DNA from: Arthrobacter sp. AQ5-06
GTDB lineage: Bacteria > Actinomycetota > Actinomycetes > Actinomycetales > Micrococcaceae
NCBI RefSeq assembly: GCF_003287955.1
Contig: NZ_QMKP01000006.1
Location: 124,001 to 188,000 of the forward strand
Length of the DNA stretch: 64,000 nucleotides
Reading direction: 5' to 3'
A program made the translations under genes and the position numbers. The notes under the pieces were generated by a model. That model ran no database searches. It saw only the letters and a list, made by a program, of their open reading frames with translations, and was not told the origin of the DNA. The stretch's first letter is position 1; every line of letters starts with the position of its first letter. Positions 44,043 through 53,768 of this stretch are shown piece after piece.

Positions 44043-46175
44043 CTGGGTGGGTGCCCAGTCCACCTCGACAATCCTGTCGGGCTGGTCCCGGAGATCCGAA
44101 ATGTTGGTGCAGTCCGTACGGTGCACCGAAACACCGGAGCCGCGGGTGACAAAGCCCAGAATCGGGTCCGGGGGAACGGGCGTGCAACAGCGCGCGAGCT
44201 TCACCCAGACATCGCCAACGCCGCGCACCACCACGCCGGAATCGGAGAACTTGGTTTTGGCCACCTGCGTAGGGATGCTGACTTCAGTGATGTCGTCGTC
44301 AGTGCTCTCGTTGCCGCCCAGGCTTACAACAAGTTTCTCCATGACCGACTGCGCTGACGTATGACCGTCGCCTACGCCGGCGTAGAGGCCCGAGATGTCG
44401 AGGTACTTGAAATCTGCGGCCACCGCTGCCAGGGCCTCGTGCGTCATCAGGCGCTGCAGGGGCAGGTTCTGCTTGCGCATCGCCCGTGTCAGCAGTTCCT
44501 TGCCGCGGTCGATTGCTTCTTCGCGTCGTTCCTTGCTGAACCACTGACGGATCTTGTTCCGGGCGCGGGCACTCTTGACGAAGTGCTGCCAGTCCTGGCT
44601 AGGCCCGGCGCCTTCGGCCTTGGAGGTGAAGATCTCAACCCAGTCGCCGTGGTTCAGCTCGCTGTTCAGGGGAACGAGCTTGCCGTTGACCCGTGCGCCG
44701 ATGGTGCGATGCCCCACTTCGGTGTGGACGGAGTAGGCAAAATCAACCGGGGTCGATCCGGCAGGCAGTGCCATGACCTCGCCCTTAGGCGTGAAGACAA
44801 AGACTTCGCGGGCATTGATCTCAAACCGCAGCGAGTCCAGGAACTCCCCTGGATCGGAAGTCTCCTGCTGCCAGTCGACCAGGGATCTCAGCCAGCCCAT
44901 ATCGCCGTCGCGGGGGCTGCCCGGCCCCACAGCCGTACGGTTGGGCTGATCCTTGTACTTCCAGTGGGCGGCCACACCGTACTCAGCGCGGCGGTGCATT
45001 TCGTGGGTCCTGATCTGGATCTCCACGGGCTTGCCGCCCGGACCGATCACCGTGGTGTGCAGTGACTGGTACATATTGAACTTGGGCATCGCGATGTAGT
45101 CCTTGAAACGCCCCGGCAATGGGTTCCAGCGCGAATGCATGGTGCCCAGGGCGGCGTAACAGTCACGGACCGAATCGACGAGCACTCGGACGCCCATGAG
45201 GTCGTTGATGTCGTCGAAATCCTTGTCCCGGACGATCATCTTCTGGTAAATCGAGTAGTAGTGTTTCGGCCTGCCGGTAATGGTGGCCTTGATCCGGGCG
45301 GTACGGAGGTCGTCGGTGATCTGGTCCCGGATGACGCCGAGGCTTTTCTCCCGTTCCGGGGTACGGTCGCCCACCATCCGGACAATTTCCTCATAGACCT
45401 TCGGATAGAGGGCCGCGAAGGACAGATCCTCCAACTCCCACTTGATGGTGTTCATGCCCAGGCGGTGGGCCAGGGGCGCGAATATTTCAAGGGTTTCGCG
45501 GGCTTTTCGGGCCGATGACTCCGCGGAGACAAACCGCCAGGTCCGGGCGTTGTGGAGCCTGTCCGCGAGCTTGATCATAAGGACCCGGATGTCCTTGGCC
45601 ATGGCCACAACCATCTTGCGGACGGTCTCTGACTGCGCGGCTTCACCAAAGCTGACCTTGTCCAGCTTGGTGACGCCGTCCACCAGCATGGCAACCTCAG
45701 GACCGAAGTCCCTTTTGAGGTCCGCCAAGGTGTAAGGAGTGTCCTCGACCGTGTCGTGCAGCAGGGCCGCGGCGAGGGTGGTTCCGCTAAGACCCAGCTC
45801 AGCGAGGATGGTGGCTACGGCCACGGGGTGGGTGATGTATGGATCACCGCTCTTGCGTTTCTGCCCGCGGTGACTCTGCTCAGCCACCTCGAAGGCGCGC
45901 TGGATAAGATCAAAATCTTCTTTGGGATTGTTCGCGCGGACGGTACGCAGCAGCGGCTCAAGAATGGGCGAATAGGTTGCCGTGCCGCGGCCGGTCAGGC
46001 GTGCCAAGCGGGATCGCGTCCGTTCGCGGCGCCCGGGAAATGTAGGGCGGGCACCCGTGTTGTCCACGGGAACAGCCGCCGCCGGGCGTGCGGAAGCGGT
46101 CAGTCCGCTCTGGACTCCGTGGCCCGGACTGTTATCCCCCCCTGCCGTTGGCAGCGACGCCGAACGTTCTTCCAA
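43782..46175 (-). CDS. rel: Bifunctional (p)ppGpp synthetase/hydrolase Rel
   Basis: A 797-residue long RSH enzyme controlling the stringent response. The HD hydrolase domain includes [24 protein letters not shown] (HD at about 140) and [13 protein letters not shown]. The synthetase domain has [20 protein letters not shown] and [14 protein letters not shown] ([20 protein letters not shown]) and a C-terminal ACT domain follow. Both activities look intact. The TTG at 46175 has AGGGG 7 nt upstream, so I prefer it to the GTG at 46190. apt, often beside rel in Actinobacteria, is absent here. Confidence 0.95.
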   Translation of the reverse strand: MEERSASLPTAGGDNSPGHGVQSGLTASARPAAAVPVDNTGARPTFPGRRERTRSRLARLTGRGTATYSPILEPLLRTVRANNPKEDFDLIQRAFEVAEQSHRGQKRKSGDPYITHPVAVATILAELGLSGTTLAAALLHDTVEDTPYTLADLKRDFGPEVAMLVDGVTKLDKVSFGEAAQSETVRKMVVAMAKDIRVLMIKLADRLHNARTWRFVSAESSARKARETLEIFAPLAHRLGMNTIKWELEDLSFAALYPKVYEEIVRMVGDRTPEREKSLGVIRDQITDDLRTARIKATITGRPKHYYSIYQKMIVRDKDFDDINDLMGVRVLVDSVRDCYAALGTMHSRWNPLPGRFKDYIAMPKFNMYQSLHTTVIGPGGKPVEIQIRTHEMHRRAEYGVAAHWKYKDQPNRTAVGPGSPRDGDMGWLRSLVDWQQETSDPGEFLDSLRFEINAREVFVFTPKGEVMALPAGSTPVDFAYSVHTEVGHRTIGARVNGKLVPLNSELNHGDWVEIFTSKAEGAGPSQDWQHFVKSARARNKIRQWFSKERREEAIDRGKELLTRAMRKQNLPLQRLMTHEALAAVAADFKYLDISGLYAGVGDGHTSAQSVMEKLVVSLGGNESTDDDITEVSIPTQVAKTKFSDSGVVVRGVGDVWVKLARCCTPVPPDPILGFVTRGSGVSVHRTDCTNISDLRDQPDRIVEVDWAPTQSSVFLVEIQVEALDRKSLLSDVTRVLSENHVNILAASVNTSTDRVAISRFAFEMGDPKYLSHVLSAVRRIDGVFDVYRTTGNKRRS

Positions 46176-46256
46176 TGAAGCACCCCTCACGACTGTTTAA
46201 TTACCCCAGTCTATTCCCCTGTCAGTTCACTTATGTAACCGGCGCTTAAATGCGAA

Positions 46257-46296
46257 CGGGCCCGGCGACGTCGGTATTCCAACGCCGCCCGGCCCG
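46257..46296 (-). terminator. Imperfect terminator hairpin after secDF
   Basis: CGGGCCCGGCGACGT (46257-46271) pairs with ACGCCGCCCGGCCCG (46282-46296) with two mismatches and a 10-nt loop. It lies 16 bp beyond the secF stop, separating it from rel downstream. No U-tract is evident. Confidence 0.55.
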
Positions 46297-46311
46297 CTGT
46301 GATGCAAAGCG

Positions 46312-47334
46312 TCAGGCCCCTGCGAGCGTAGCCGATTCTTCGGTCCGGGCATTGTTCGCGGACCTCCGGTGTTCGACCCGTTTCGCCTGCTTCACCAGGT
46401 CAGGTTCGTTCTGGCGCAGCCAGGCGTACATCGGGGCAGCGATAAAAATGGTCGCAGCCGTACCGATCAGAATTCCAACGAACAGTGCGAGCGACAGGTC
46501 TCGCAAGGTGCCTGCCCCCAAGAGACCGGCACCGATGAACAGGATGGCGCCGACCGGGAGGATGGCCACCATCATGGTGTTGATGGAACGCACCAGGGTC
46601 TGGTTGACGGCGAGGTTGACTTCCTCACCGAAAGTGCGGCGCGTGGACGCATCGAGATCCGCGGTGTTTTCACGGATCTTGTCGAATACCACCACCGTGT
46701 CATACAGCGAGTAGCTGAGCACTGTCAGGAACCCGATGATGGCTGAGGGCGTTACCTCGAAGTCGCTAAGGGCGTACACACCGGCGGTGATGAACATCGT
46801 CACCAGCATTCCGGCCATCGCGGACAGCGACATCTTCCAGGTCCGGAAGTACAGCGCCATCAGCACTGCTGCCAGGGCCACAAAGACGATCAGGCCGATC
46901 AGGGCCTGCTTGGTGACATCCGCGCCCCAGGTGGGTCCGATAAAGGTTGATGTCACCTCGTTGTCAGTGACGCCGTAGGCCGCGGTGAGGCCTTCCTTGA
47001 TCCTGAGGGTCTCGTCGTCCGTGAGTTTGTCCGTCTGGATCCGCATAGTGGTACCGGCGACATTGGCCACACGCGGAACGGCCCCTGGCACCACTTCCTG
47101 CACGGCCTGCTCGCCCAGGCCGGCATCAGTTGTTCTCACATTGGAGACCGTGAACTCGGACCCGCCCCGGAATTCGATGCCAAGGTTGAAGCCACCCTTG
47201 GCAGCAGGGATAAGGATGGACAGGGCAACAGCCACCGCCGCGATGAGGAACCAGACTTTCTTGGCCCCGACAAAGTTGTAGGAGCGCTTGCCGGTGTAAA
47301 GCTCGTTGCCGAAATTGGCGAAGCTGCTGGACAT
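46312..47334 (-). CDS. secF: Protein translocase subunit SecF
   Basis: A 340-residue membrane protein with six helices that partners SecD to use the proton gradient in late stages of protein export. GIEFRGGSEFTVSN starts the periplasmic domain. VLSYSLYDTVVVFDKIREN is the conserved transmembrane signature. It abuts secD (shared base 47334). The cytoplasmic C-terminus is short and charged. Confidence 0.96.
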   Translation of the reverse strand: MSSSFANFGNELYTGKRSYNFVGAKKVWFLIAAVAVALSILIPAAKGGFNLGIEFRGGSEFTVSNVRTTDAGLGEQAVQEVVPGAVPRVANVAGTTMRIQTDKLTDDETLRIKEGLTAAYGVTDNEVTSTFIGPTWGADVTKQALIGLIVFVALAAVLMALYFRTWKMSLSAMAGMLVTMFITAGVYALSDFEVTPSAIIGFLTVLSYSLYDTVVVFDKIRENTADLDASTRRTFGEEVNLAVNQTLVRSINTMMVAILPVGAILFIGAGLLGAGTLRDLSLALFVGILIGTAATIFIAAPMYAWLRQNEPDLVKQAKRVEHRRSANNARTEESATLAGA

Positions 47335-49094
47335 TACTTGTTCTCCTTGGCTGCGCCGTTGGAGGAGCCCGTAAGCTGCTCCTGCTTTTCTGCGAGGCGG
47401 CGTTCGGCGATGGTCATCCTGCGGGCTGCTTCGGCCGCCGCGCCCGTGTTCTTGGCCCGGACCACTTCTGGCCTGGCCTCGGGCGTACGGAGGCGCCCTG
47501 CGCCCCGGTACAGCGGCACAACGCCAAGGCGCTTGGGGTCAAGCCCGGAGAAGGAGTGGCCCTCGCCGAAGAACTTGGTGCGCGCAAGCATCTGCAGCGT
47601 CGGGTGTGTGAACATGAAGACCACGATGAGGTCCGCGATGGCGGTCAGACCGAGGGTGAAGGCGAAGCCGCGGACGTTTCCTACGGCCACGAAGTAGAGC
47701 ACCAGAGCGGCCAGCAGGTTGACGGCCTTGGAGGCCAGGACCGTGCGCTTGGCCCGTTTCCAGCCGTTTTCGACGGCGGAGACCAGGCCCCGGCCCTCGC
47801 GCAGTTCGTCGCGGATGCGTTCAAAGTAGACAATGAACGAGTCAGCGGTCTGACCGATGGCCACGATGAGGCCGGCGACGCCCGCAAGGGAGAGCCGGTA
47901 GTTTTCGGTCCACCCCAGAATCGCGATGGCGAGGTACGTCAGGGAACCGGCCACCACCAGCGATGCAATGGTGACAAACCCCAGGGCGCGGTACTGGAAC
48001 AGCGAGTAGACCACCACCAGCAGCAGGCCGATGAGGCCGGCCAGCAAGCCCATGCGCAGCTGCTCGCCACCGAGCGTGGCGGAAATCTGCTGCTCACTCT
48101 GGATCTCGAAGCTGATGGGCAGCGCCCCGAACTTCAGCTGATCTGACAAGGCCTTGGCGCTCTGTTCGGTGAAGTTACCCGTGATCTGGGGGCGGCCATC
48201 AGTGATGACTGCCAGGGACCGCGGCGCAGAGATGACTTGGTCGTCCAGGACGATGGCGAACTGCGCCTTGGGATCATTACCGGTTTCACCGCCGGCGGCC
48301 ACGTAGAACTGGTTCAGGCGCTGGGTGACGTCTTTGAATTTAGTGGTGCCATCGGCGTCGAACTGGATGTTCACTGCCCACTGGTTCGTCACGGCACCCT
48401 GGGATCCCCGCTGAAGCTGGAAGGAGGACGTGACGATGTTGCTGCCCTTCACCTCCACTGGGCCCAGGATGTACTTGACTGCTGGGGTCTTCGCCGTTGC
48501 GGGCTCGCAGGTCACCAACGGTTTCGTGGGATCTGAACGCTGCTGCTTTTCCTGCGAGGGGTTGTCGCAGTCCAGGGTTTCGAAGCTGCGGTAGACATCG
48601 GCAGTGATCCAGTTCGTGTCGCTGCTGTTGGCCGGTGCCGTGGTGGGCTTTGGCAGCTGGTCCTCCGGGGTGAGCGATGCCGTGGGAACGGGTGCGCCGG
48701 ACCCGTTGAGGAGAACCGGGCGGAAGTTCATGTCCGCGGAAGCCTGGATCAGTGCCCGCGTCTGGGTGGACGGCGTACCGGGAAGGCTAACGACAACGTT
48801 CCGGCCGGACTGGGTGCTGATTTCAGCCTCGGCAACACCTGAACCATCCACGCGCTGGCGGATGATGGCCACGGCCTGATTGAGCTGTTGTTCGTTAATA
48901 TCCGAACCGCCACCCTCAACCTTGGGCGCCAGGATCATCTGGGTGCCACCCTCGAGGTCCAGTGCCAGTTTGGGTGCCCAGCTTGCCTGTCCGGCAAGGG
49001 TGCCGCCGGCCAGGACGGCGGTCAGCACGGCGAGGACTACACCGAGCCACACCAGTACCCTCAGGCCTGAGTTGTTAGGGCCAGTTCGTGCCAT
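47334..49094 (-). CDS. secD: Protein translocase subunit SecD
   Basis: A 586-residue SecD. LALDLEGGTQMILAP is the D1/D2 signature after the first helix. The P1 periplasmic region is long (about 60-330). The C-terminal half has five helices with GLIVAIGQTADSFIVYFERI, carrying the functionally important Asp. A basic, Ala/Glu-rich cytoplasmic tail follows (about 545-586). It is followed directly by secF. Confidence 0.96.
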   Translation of the reverse strand: MARTGPNNSGLRVLVWLGVVLAVLTAVLAGGTLAGQASWAPKLALDLEGGTQMILAPKVEGGGSDINEQQLNQAVAIIRQRVDGSGVAEAEISTQSGRNVVVSLPGTPSTQTRALIQASADMNFRPVLLNGSGAPVPTASLTPEDQLPKPTTAPANSSDTNWITADVYRSFETLDCDNPSQEKQQRSDPTKPLVTCEPATAKTPAVKYILGPVEVKGSNIVTSSFQLQRGSQGAVTNQWAVNIQFDADGTTKFKDVTQRLNQFYVAAGGETGNDPKAQFAIVLDDQVISAPRSLAVITDGRPQITGNFTEQSAKALSDQLKFGALPISFEIQSEQQISATLGGEQLRMGLLAGLIGLLLVVVYSLFQYRALGFVTIASLVVAGSLTYLAIAILGWTENYRLSLAGVAGLIVAIGQTADSFIVYFERIRDELREGRGLVSAVENGWKRAKRTVLASKAVNLLAALVLYFVAVGNVRGFAFTLGLTAIADLIVVFMFTHPTLQMLARTKFFGEGHSFSGLDPKRLGVVPLYRGAGRLRTPEARPEVVRAKNTGAAAEAARRMTIAERRLAEKQEQLTGSSNGAAKENK

Positions 49095-49205
49095 TGTCGA
49101 TCTTTCTCTTATTTACGGAGGAACCACCGGCGGGAGCTATCAGTCCCACCGGCGGTTGTCCCCAGCCGTAGAGGTGTTGTAACGCGGGCTGCCGTGCGGC
49201 ACGGA

Positions 49206-49604
49206 CTAGTTGTCCTTCTTGCCCTCGTCGTTGAGGCGCTTCAGGGTCTCGTCCGGGGTTTCGGCGGATGCTGTCGGGGTGCCCGCTTCTTCAGTGGTCA
49301 GTGAGGAGGCATCATCCGGGACGGCCGTAGTCTCGGCTTCGACGGCCGGTTCCACAATCTTGGTCACGGCCTGGCGGTGGACGGTGGCCAGGTTCCCGGG
49401 CGAGAGTTCCAGGACAACCTTGTTCTCGGCGTCGTCCATGGAGACAATCCGGCCATAGAGTCCGAAGCTCGTCATGACCTCAACACCGGGCTCGAACTGG
49501 GACTGCAGCGTTGCCTGCTGCTCCTTGGTCTTCTTGTTGCGGCGGAACATCATGAAGATAAAGATTCCGAGCATTGCGAACAAGACGATGTTCATTGGAT
49601 CCAC
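49206..49604 (-). CDS. yajC: Preprotein translocase subunit YajC
   Basis: A 132-residue protein with one N-terminal membrane helix (about 4-20, MNIVLFAMLGIFIFMMF) and the YajC soluble motif EPGVEVMTSFGLYGRIVSMD. An acidic tail rich in Thr, Glu and Ala fills the last 45 residues. It accompanies SecDF in the accessory translocase. It starts with GTG (MDPMNIVLF), as in many Actinobacteria. Confidence 0.92.
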   Translation of the reverse strand: MDPMNIVLFAMLGIFIFMMFRRNKKTKEQQATLQSQFEPGVEVMTSFGLYGRIVSMDDAENKVVLELSPGNLATVHRQAVTKIVEPAVEAETTAVPDDASSLTTEEAGTPTASAETPDETLKRLNDEGKKDN

Positions 49605-49779
49605 AGGGAAGATTCCGTTCTGTACTGGCGTATCGAGTGTTTGGCAGCGTCCGTGTCGTTCCCCGTTGCAGAAAATCGTGCCTTGCAGGCAACGGCTCCT
49701 CGGAGCCGCCGCGGAACACAGACCCGAACGTGCCGGGTGTCATACCAGTCTAAAGGGAAAAGCTGGGAGCACAGTGCTA

Positions 49780-50865
49780 TTAACCGTTCGGCGCCCATTC
49801 GGCCGTGGCCTCCGTGGTGTCCGGATCCGGTTCGAACAGATCCAGCGGCTCCTGCCCGAAAACTCCGGCCGGCACGGCAAAGCCCAAGTGGGTCCAGGCC
49901 GGAGCCATTGCGATGCGGCCCCGGGGCGTCCGGCCCAGCAGCCCTTCACGCACCAGGAACGGTTCCGCTACCGTTTCCACGGTCTCGGTCTCCTCCCCCA
50001 CCGCAATGGCCAAGGTAGAAAGTCCCACGGGTCCCCCGCTGAACTTCGTAATGAGTGCTTCCAGGACTGCCCGGTCCAGCCGGTCCAGGCCTCGCTTGTC
50101 CACTTCATACATGTCCAGGGCAGCGGAAGCGGCGCGGGCATCGATCTGCTCAATCCCATGCACGAGTGCCCAGTCCCGGACCCGCCGGAGCAGGCGGTTG
50201 GCGATACGCGGCGTACCGCGGGACCGGCCGGCAATTTCGCTGAAACCCGCAGAGTTGACCTTGAGGTCCAGCAGGCCGGCGGAACGCCTGAGCACCAGCT
50301 CGAGCTCGGCCACGCTGTAGAACTCCAAATGCCCGGTGAACCCGAACCTGTCCCTGAGCGGGCCCGGCAGCAGACCGGCGCGTGTGGTGGCACCTACCAG
50401 GGTGAAGGGCGGGAGCTCCAACGGTATGGCTGTGGCCCCGGCGCCCTTGCCCACCACAATGTCCACACGGAAATCTTCCATGGCCATGTAGAGCATTTCC
50501 TGTGCGGGCCTGGACATCCGGTGGATCTCGTCCAGGAACAGGACCTCCCCTTCGGAAAGGGAGGAAAGGATGGCGGCGAGGTCGCCGGCGTGCTGGATGG
50601 CGGGACCGCTGCTGATCCGCAGTGGTGCGTTCATTTCAGCGGCCACGATCATCGCCAGGGTGGTTTTGCCTAGGCCTGGAGGGCCGGAAAACAGGACGTG
50701 GTCCGCGCTGCGTCCCCGCATCCGGGAGGCCTGCAGGACCAGCGAGAGTTGCTTGCGGACCCGGTGCTGGCCGACAAAGTCATCCAGGTTCTTCGGACGC
50801 AGGGCGGCTTCGATCGCCCGTTCCTCGGGTTCCTCCCCGGCCGCCACCACCGACGGCTCAGCCAC
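49780..50865 (-). CDS. ruvB: Holliday junction branch migration helicase RuvB
   Basis: A 361-residue AAA+ motor that drives branch migration with RuvA. Walker A GPPGLGKT is at 61-68. Walker [11 protein letters not shown] follows. The winged-helix C-terminus includes [20 protein letters not shown]. Its start overlaps the ruvA stop by 8 bp. The last 30 residues are an acidic extension. Confidence 0.97.
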   Translation of the reverse strand: MAEPSVVAAGEEPEERAIEAALRPKNLDDFVGQHRVRKQLSLVLQASRMRGRSADHVLFSGPPGLGKTTLAMIVAAEMNAPLRISSGPAIQHAGDLAAILSSLSEGEVLFLDEIHRMSRPAQEMLYMAMEDFRVDIVVGKGAGATAIPLELPPFTLVGATTRAGLLPGPLRDRFGFTGHLEFYSVAELELVLRRSAGLLDLKVNSAGFSEIAGRSRGTPRIANRLLRRVRDWALVHGIEQIDARAASAALDMYEVDKRGLDRLDRAVLEALITKFSGGPVGLSTLAIAVGEETETVETVAEPFLVREGLLGRTPRGRIAMAPAWTHLGFAVPAGVFGQEPLDLFEPDPDTTEATAEWAPNG

Positions 50866-51502
50866 GGCTGCCTACGCGGTTGCCGGCCCGCGCGCCATCC
50901 TGGCCCAGCCAGCGCAGCGTGGTCCGCAGGATCTCGGCCACATTGCCACGGAATTCAACCTCGGGATCGTCCGCAAGGGCCTTCTCGATGCTGGCAGCGG
51001 CATCCTTTTCCGACCAGCCGAGGCTGGTCATGGCCGCCACCACCTGGGGCTTCCAGGCTGCTTCGGCCGGGGTGGCAGCGCCGGCGGCACCTGCCGTGCC
51101 GTGCGGCACCAGCTTGCCGGCCAGTTCCAGCACGATCCGCCCGGCCACCTTGGGGCCGATGCCGGGCACCTTCGTGAATGTTTTGCTGTCACCTGTGTGT
51201 GCAGCAACCCGGATCGCTTCAGGCTCGTGCACGGCGAGCACCGCCAGCGCGAGCCGCGGACCCACGCCGCTGACGCTGAGCAGGACGTCAAAGACTTCGC
51301 GTTCGTCGTCCGAGGCAAAGCCGAACAGGGTGAGTGAATCCTCACGGACGATCAGCGAGGTGAAAAGCTTGCCTTCCTCGCCGGTGCGGAGGCGGCTGAG
51401 GGTCTGCGGCGTGGCGTTGACGCTCATGCCCGCCCCGTTGAGGTCGATTACGGCAGTGGAAAGGCCAACGTGCGCTACGGTTCCGCGAAGGAAACTGATC
51501 AA
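50858..51502 (-). CDS. ruvA: Holliday junction DNA-binding protein RuvA
   Basis: A 214-residue RuvA, which holds the four-way junction open. [13 protein letters not shown] starts the OB-fold domain I. The two helix-hairpin-helix motifs of domain II are [18 protein letters not shown] and [20 protein letters not shown]. Domain III (about 150-200) binds RuvB. It lies between ruvC and ruvB. Confidence 0.96.
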   Translation of the reverse strand: MISFLRGTVAHVGLSTAVIDLNGAGMSVNATPQTLSRLRTGEEGKLFTSLIVREDSLTLFGFASDDEREVFDVLLSVSGVGPRLALAVLAVHEPEAIRVAAHTGDSKTFTKVPGIGPKVAGRIVLELAGKLVPHGTAGAAGAATPAEAAWKPQVVAAMTSLGWSEKDAAASIEKALADDPEVEFRGNVAEILRTTLRWLGQDGARAGNRVGSRG

Positions 51503-51592
51503 AGCCGGGCTCCTGGTGTACTGCCGGGCTCTTGGGGGTAGGACCGGCTATCCGAACATATCTACGAATACCCTAGCAAGCGCCGCGGACAT

Positions 51593-52171
51593 TCAGCGTG
51601 CGCGGCGCGCTTTCGCCTCGGCGTCGGCCCAGGCGCGCTGGGCCGGTGTCAGTGACAGGCTGCCGGGGCCGGTGGTGGCCACGGCGGCGCCGCTGCCCGC
51701 CCGCCAGGCGTGGGTGATGGCCAAGGCAAGGGCGTCGGCAGCGTCCGCCGGCCGCGGCGGCGCGTCCAGCCTGAGGATTTTTGTGACGAGTTTGGTCACG
51801 GCTTCCTTGTTGGAGGTGCCGCTGCCGGTGACTGCCGCTTTCACTTCCGACGGCGTGTGCAGTGCCACCGGGATCCCGCGCCGGGCCGCGGCGGCAATCA
51901 CCACACCGGAGGCCTGCGCCACCCCCATCACCGTGCTGACGTTGAGCTGGGAAAAAACGCGTTCGACGGCGAGGACGTGCGGCTCGTAGCGGTCCAGCCA
52001 CTCGTCGATGGCCAAGGCAATAACCAGCAGGCGTTGGTCCAGGGTCTCCTCGGGAGAGGTACCCACCACCCCGACTGCCACCATCGTGGCCCGCCGGTTC
52101 CGTTCGACGTCGACCACGCCGATGCCGCAGCGGGTGAGGCCGGGGTCGACGCCCAATACGCGCAGGGTCAC
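51593..52171 (-). CDS. ruvC: Holliday junction endonuclease RuvC
   Basis: A 192-residue resolvase with RNase H fold. The first catalytic Asp is in [17 protein letters not shown]. The second acidic residue is in [20 protein letters not shown]. The last pair sits in [17 protein letters not shown]. The first gene of ruvCAB here; 90 bp separate it from ruvA. A longer overlapping frame on the same strand is a shadow. Confidence 0.95.
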   Translation of the reverse strand: MTLRVLGVDPGLTRCGIGVVDVERNRRATMVAVGVVGTSPEETLDQRLLVIALAIDEWLDRYEPHVLAVERVFSQLNVSTVMGVAQASGVVIAAAARRGIPVALHTPSEVKAAVTGSGTSNKEAVTKLVTKILRLDAPPRPADAADALALAITHAWRAGSGAAVATTGPGSLSLTPAQRAWADAEAKARRAR

Positions 52172-52208
52172 CCTGAGACATCCGCCCTAGGCCACAAAGG
52201 GGGGAAGG

Positions 52209-52964
52209 TCACTCAGCTTCCAGGGCGGCCTGGACTTCGTCGCTGAGGTCCGCGTTGCTGTAGACGTTCTGGACGTCGTCGAGCTCTTCAAGGGCGTCCA
52301 CGAGCTTCATGAACTTCTTGGCGGCATCGAGGTCCAGCGGCACCTGCATGGACGGCACAAACTCGGCCTCATCGGTCTCGTACTCCATGCCTGCTTCCTT
52401 GAGGGCATCGCGGATGGCCTGGAGATCGGTCGGCTCAGAGTGGATCTCGAAGCTGTCGCCGTTGTCCTTGACTTCCTCGGCTCCGGCGTCAAGGACGGCC
52501 ATCAGGACGTCATCCTCGCTCAGGCCGTTCTTCGGCAGCGAGACGACGCCCTTGCGGCTGAAGAGGTAGCTCACCGAACCCGGATCGGCGATGGTGCCGC
52601 CGTTGCGGGAAATGGCCAGGCGGACCTCGGAGGCCGCGCGGTTCTTGTTGTCCGTCAGGCACTCGATCAGCAGCGCCGAACCCTGCGGGCCGCGGCATTC
52701 GTACATGATCTCGGTGTAGTCAACCACTTCTCCGGTGAGGCCGGCGCCACGCTTGATGGCACGGTCGATGTTGTCGGCGGGCACCGATGTCTTCTTGGCC
52801 TTGGTGACGGCGAGTTCCAGACCGGGGTTGCCGGCGAGGTCCGGTCCACCCATACGCGCAGCGACCTCGATGTTTTTGATCAGCTTGGCGAACGACTTTG
52901 CGCGGCGGCTATCGAGGATGGCCTTCTTGTGCTTGGTCGTTGCCCATTTGGAGTGTCCTGACAT
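52209..52964 (-). CDS. yebC: YebC/PmpR-family protein
   Basis: A 251-residue protein of the YebC family. [20 protein letters not shown] is the hallmark N-terminus. The three-domain acidic architecture continues to [10 protein letters not shown]. Members were first described as transcription regulators; recent work links some to translation of proline-rich stretches. It lies between pdxT and ruvC, the common actinobacterial arrangement. Confidence 0.95.
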   Translation of the reverse strand: MSGHSKWATTKHKKAILDSRRAKSFAKLIKNIEVAARMGGPDLAGNPGLELAVTKAKKTSVPADNIDRAIKRGAGLTGEVVDYTEIMYECRGPQGSALLIECLTDNKNRAASEVRLAISRNGGTIADPGSVSYLFSRKGVVSLPKNGLSEDDVLMAVLDAGAEEVKDNGDSFEIHSEPTDLQAIRDALKEAGMEYETDEAEFVPSMQVPLDLDAAKKFMKLVDALEELDDVQNVYSNADLSDEVQAALEAE

Positions 52965-52967
52965 GCT

Positions 52968-53678
52968 TTACGCGTCTCCTCTGATCATGCGGATAAAAAG
53001 TTCATGTACACGTTTCTCCCCAGTCACTTCCGGGTGGAAGGAGGTGGCCAGCAGGTGGCCGGAACGCACTGCAACAATTCTAGCTGTCCCCGGCAGGCTG
53101 GCCGCATGGGAGGCGTGCTCCGGGTCGGCGGGCTCCACCTGGGCCAGGATCTCCACGCCGGCTCCGACGCGCTCCACCCAAGGGCCGCGGATGAACACTG
53201 CATGTACTGGGGCAACGCCGGATTCCGTGGCGCTGAAGTCCAGGCCCTTGAAGTCCAGGTCCGTTTCGAACGACTCGCGCTGGCGGCCGAAGGCGTTGCG
53301 CCGCACCGTGATGTCCATGCCGCCGAAGGTCTGCTGCGGATTGCCGGCCAGGTCCGTGGCCGGGTCGGCGATCTCGTCGGCGAGGAGGATCATGCCGGCG
53401 CAGGAACCGTAGACCGGCAGTCCGTCGCGGATCCTGTCCTTCAACGGTCCGGACAGCCCAAAGGCGCGGGCCAGCTTGTCGATGGCCGTGGATTCGCCGC
53501 CGGGAATGACGAGGCCGTCCAGGCCGTCCAGTTCGGAGGGGCGGCGGATTCCGACGCCGCCGGCACCCGCGGCTTCCACGGCCCGGAGGTGTTCGCGGAA
53601 GTCGCCCTGAAGTGCCAGGACGCCGATCCGCAGGCCCGAGCCCACGCGTGCAGAAGCAGCCGAAAGGGGGTTTGTCAT
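52968..53678 (-). CDS. pdxT: Pyridoxal 5'-phosphate synthase glutaminase subunit
   Basis: A 236-residue class I glutaminase that supplies ammonia to PdxS for PLP synthesis. [20 protein letters not shown] starts the fold. [11 protein letters not shown] and the nucleophile Cys in [13 protein letters not shown] follow. The His-Glu pair is in [15 protein letters not shown]. Its partner pdxS is 5.6 kb away at 59288-60214, so the two are split. It ends 4 bp before yebC begins. Confidence 0.95.
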   Translation of the reverse strand: MTNPLSAASARVGSGLRIGVLALQGDFREHLRAVEAAGAGGVGIRRPSELDGLDGLVIPGGESTAIDKLARAFGLSGPLKDRIRDGLPVYGSCAGMILLADEIADPATDLAGNPQQTFGGMDITVRRNAFGRQRESFETDLDFKGLDFSATESGVAPVHAVFIRGPWVERVGAGVEILAQVEPADPEHASHAASLPGTARIVAVRSGHLLATSFHPEVTGEKRVHELFIRMIRGDA

Positions 53679-53714
53679 CCAATCAGCATAATGTGCGCGG
53701 CTCCCGGGGCGGCG

Positions 53715-53730
53715 CCGGAAGCGCTTCCGG
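53715..53730. promoter_or_regulatory. Perfect 16-bp palindrome upstream of murT and pdxT
   Basis: CCGGAAGCGCTTCCGG is fully self-complementary and contains AAGCGCTT, which fits the AANCGNTT core of LacI-family operators. It lies between pdxT (start 53678) and murT (start 53769), just upstream of the presumed murT -35. No LacI-type regulator is in the window. Confidence 0.5.
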
Positions 53731-53755
53731 GAAGGGTTCTATGCCGTTGCTGGGA

Positions 53756-53761
53756 TATATT
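53756..53761 (+). promoter_or_regulatory. Predicted murT -10 element, leaderless transcript
   Basis: TATATT stands 7 nt before the murT ATG (53769), so transcription should begin at or within a few bases of the start codon. No Shine-Dalgarno sequence precedes murT. Leaderless mRNAs are common in Actinobacteria. The -35 (about 53733-53738) is weak. Confidence 0.45.
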
Positions 53762-53768
53762 ACAGAGC

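Noticed and set aside
51573..52181. Alternative same-strand frame covering ruvC
   Set aside because: It is ruvC read in another frame, Arg/Gly-rich and without motifs; the 51593-52171 frame has the RuvC catalytic residues.
53004..53768. Upstream extension of the murT frame through pdxT
   Set aside because: The added 255 residues are antisense to pdxT; the ATG at 53769 matches the family N-terminus and has a promoter in front.
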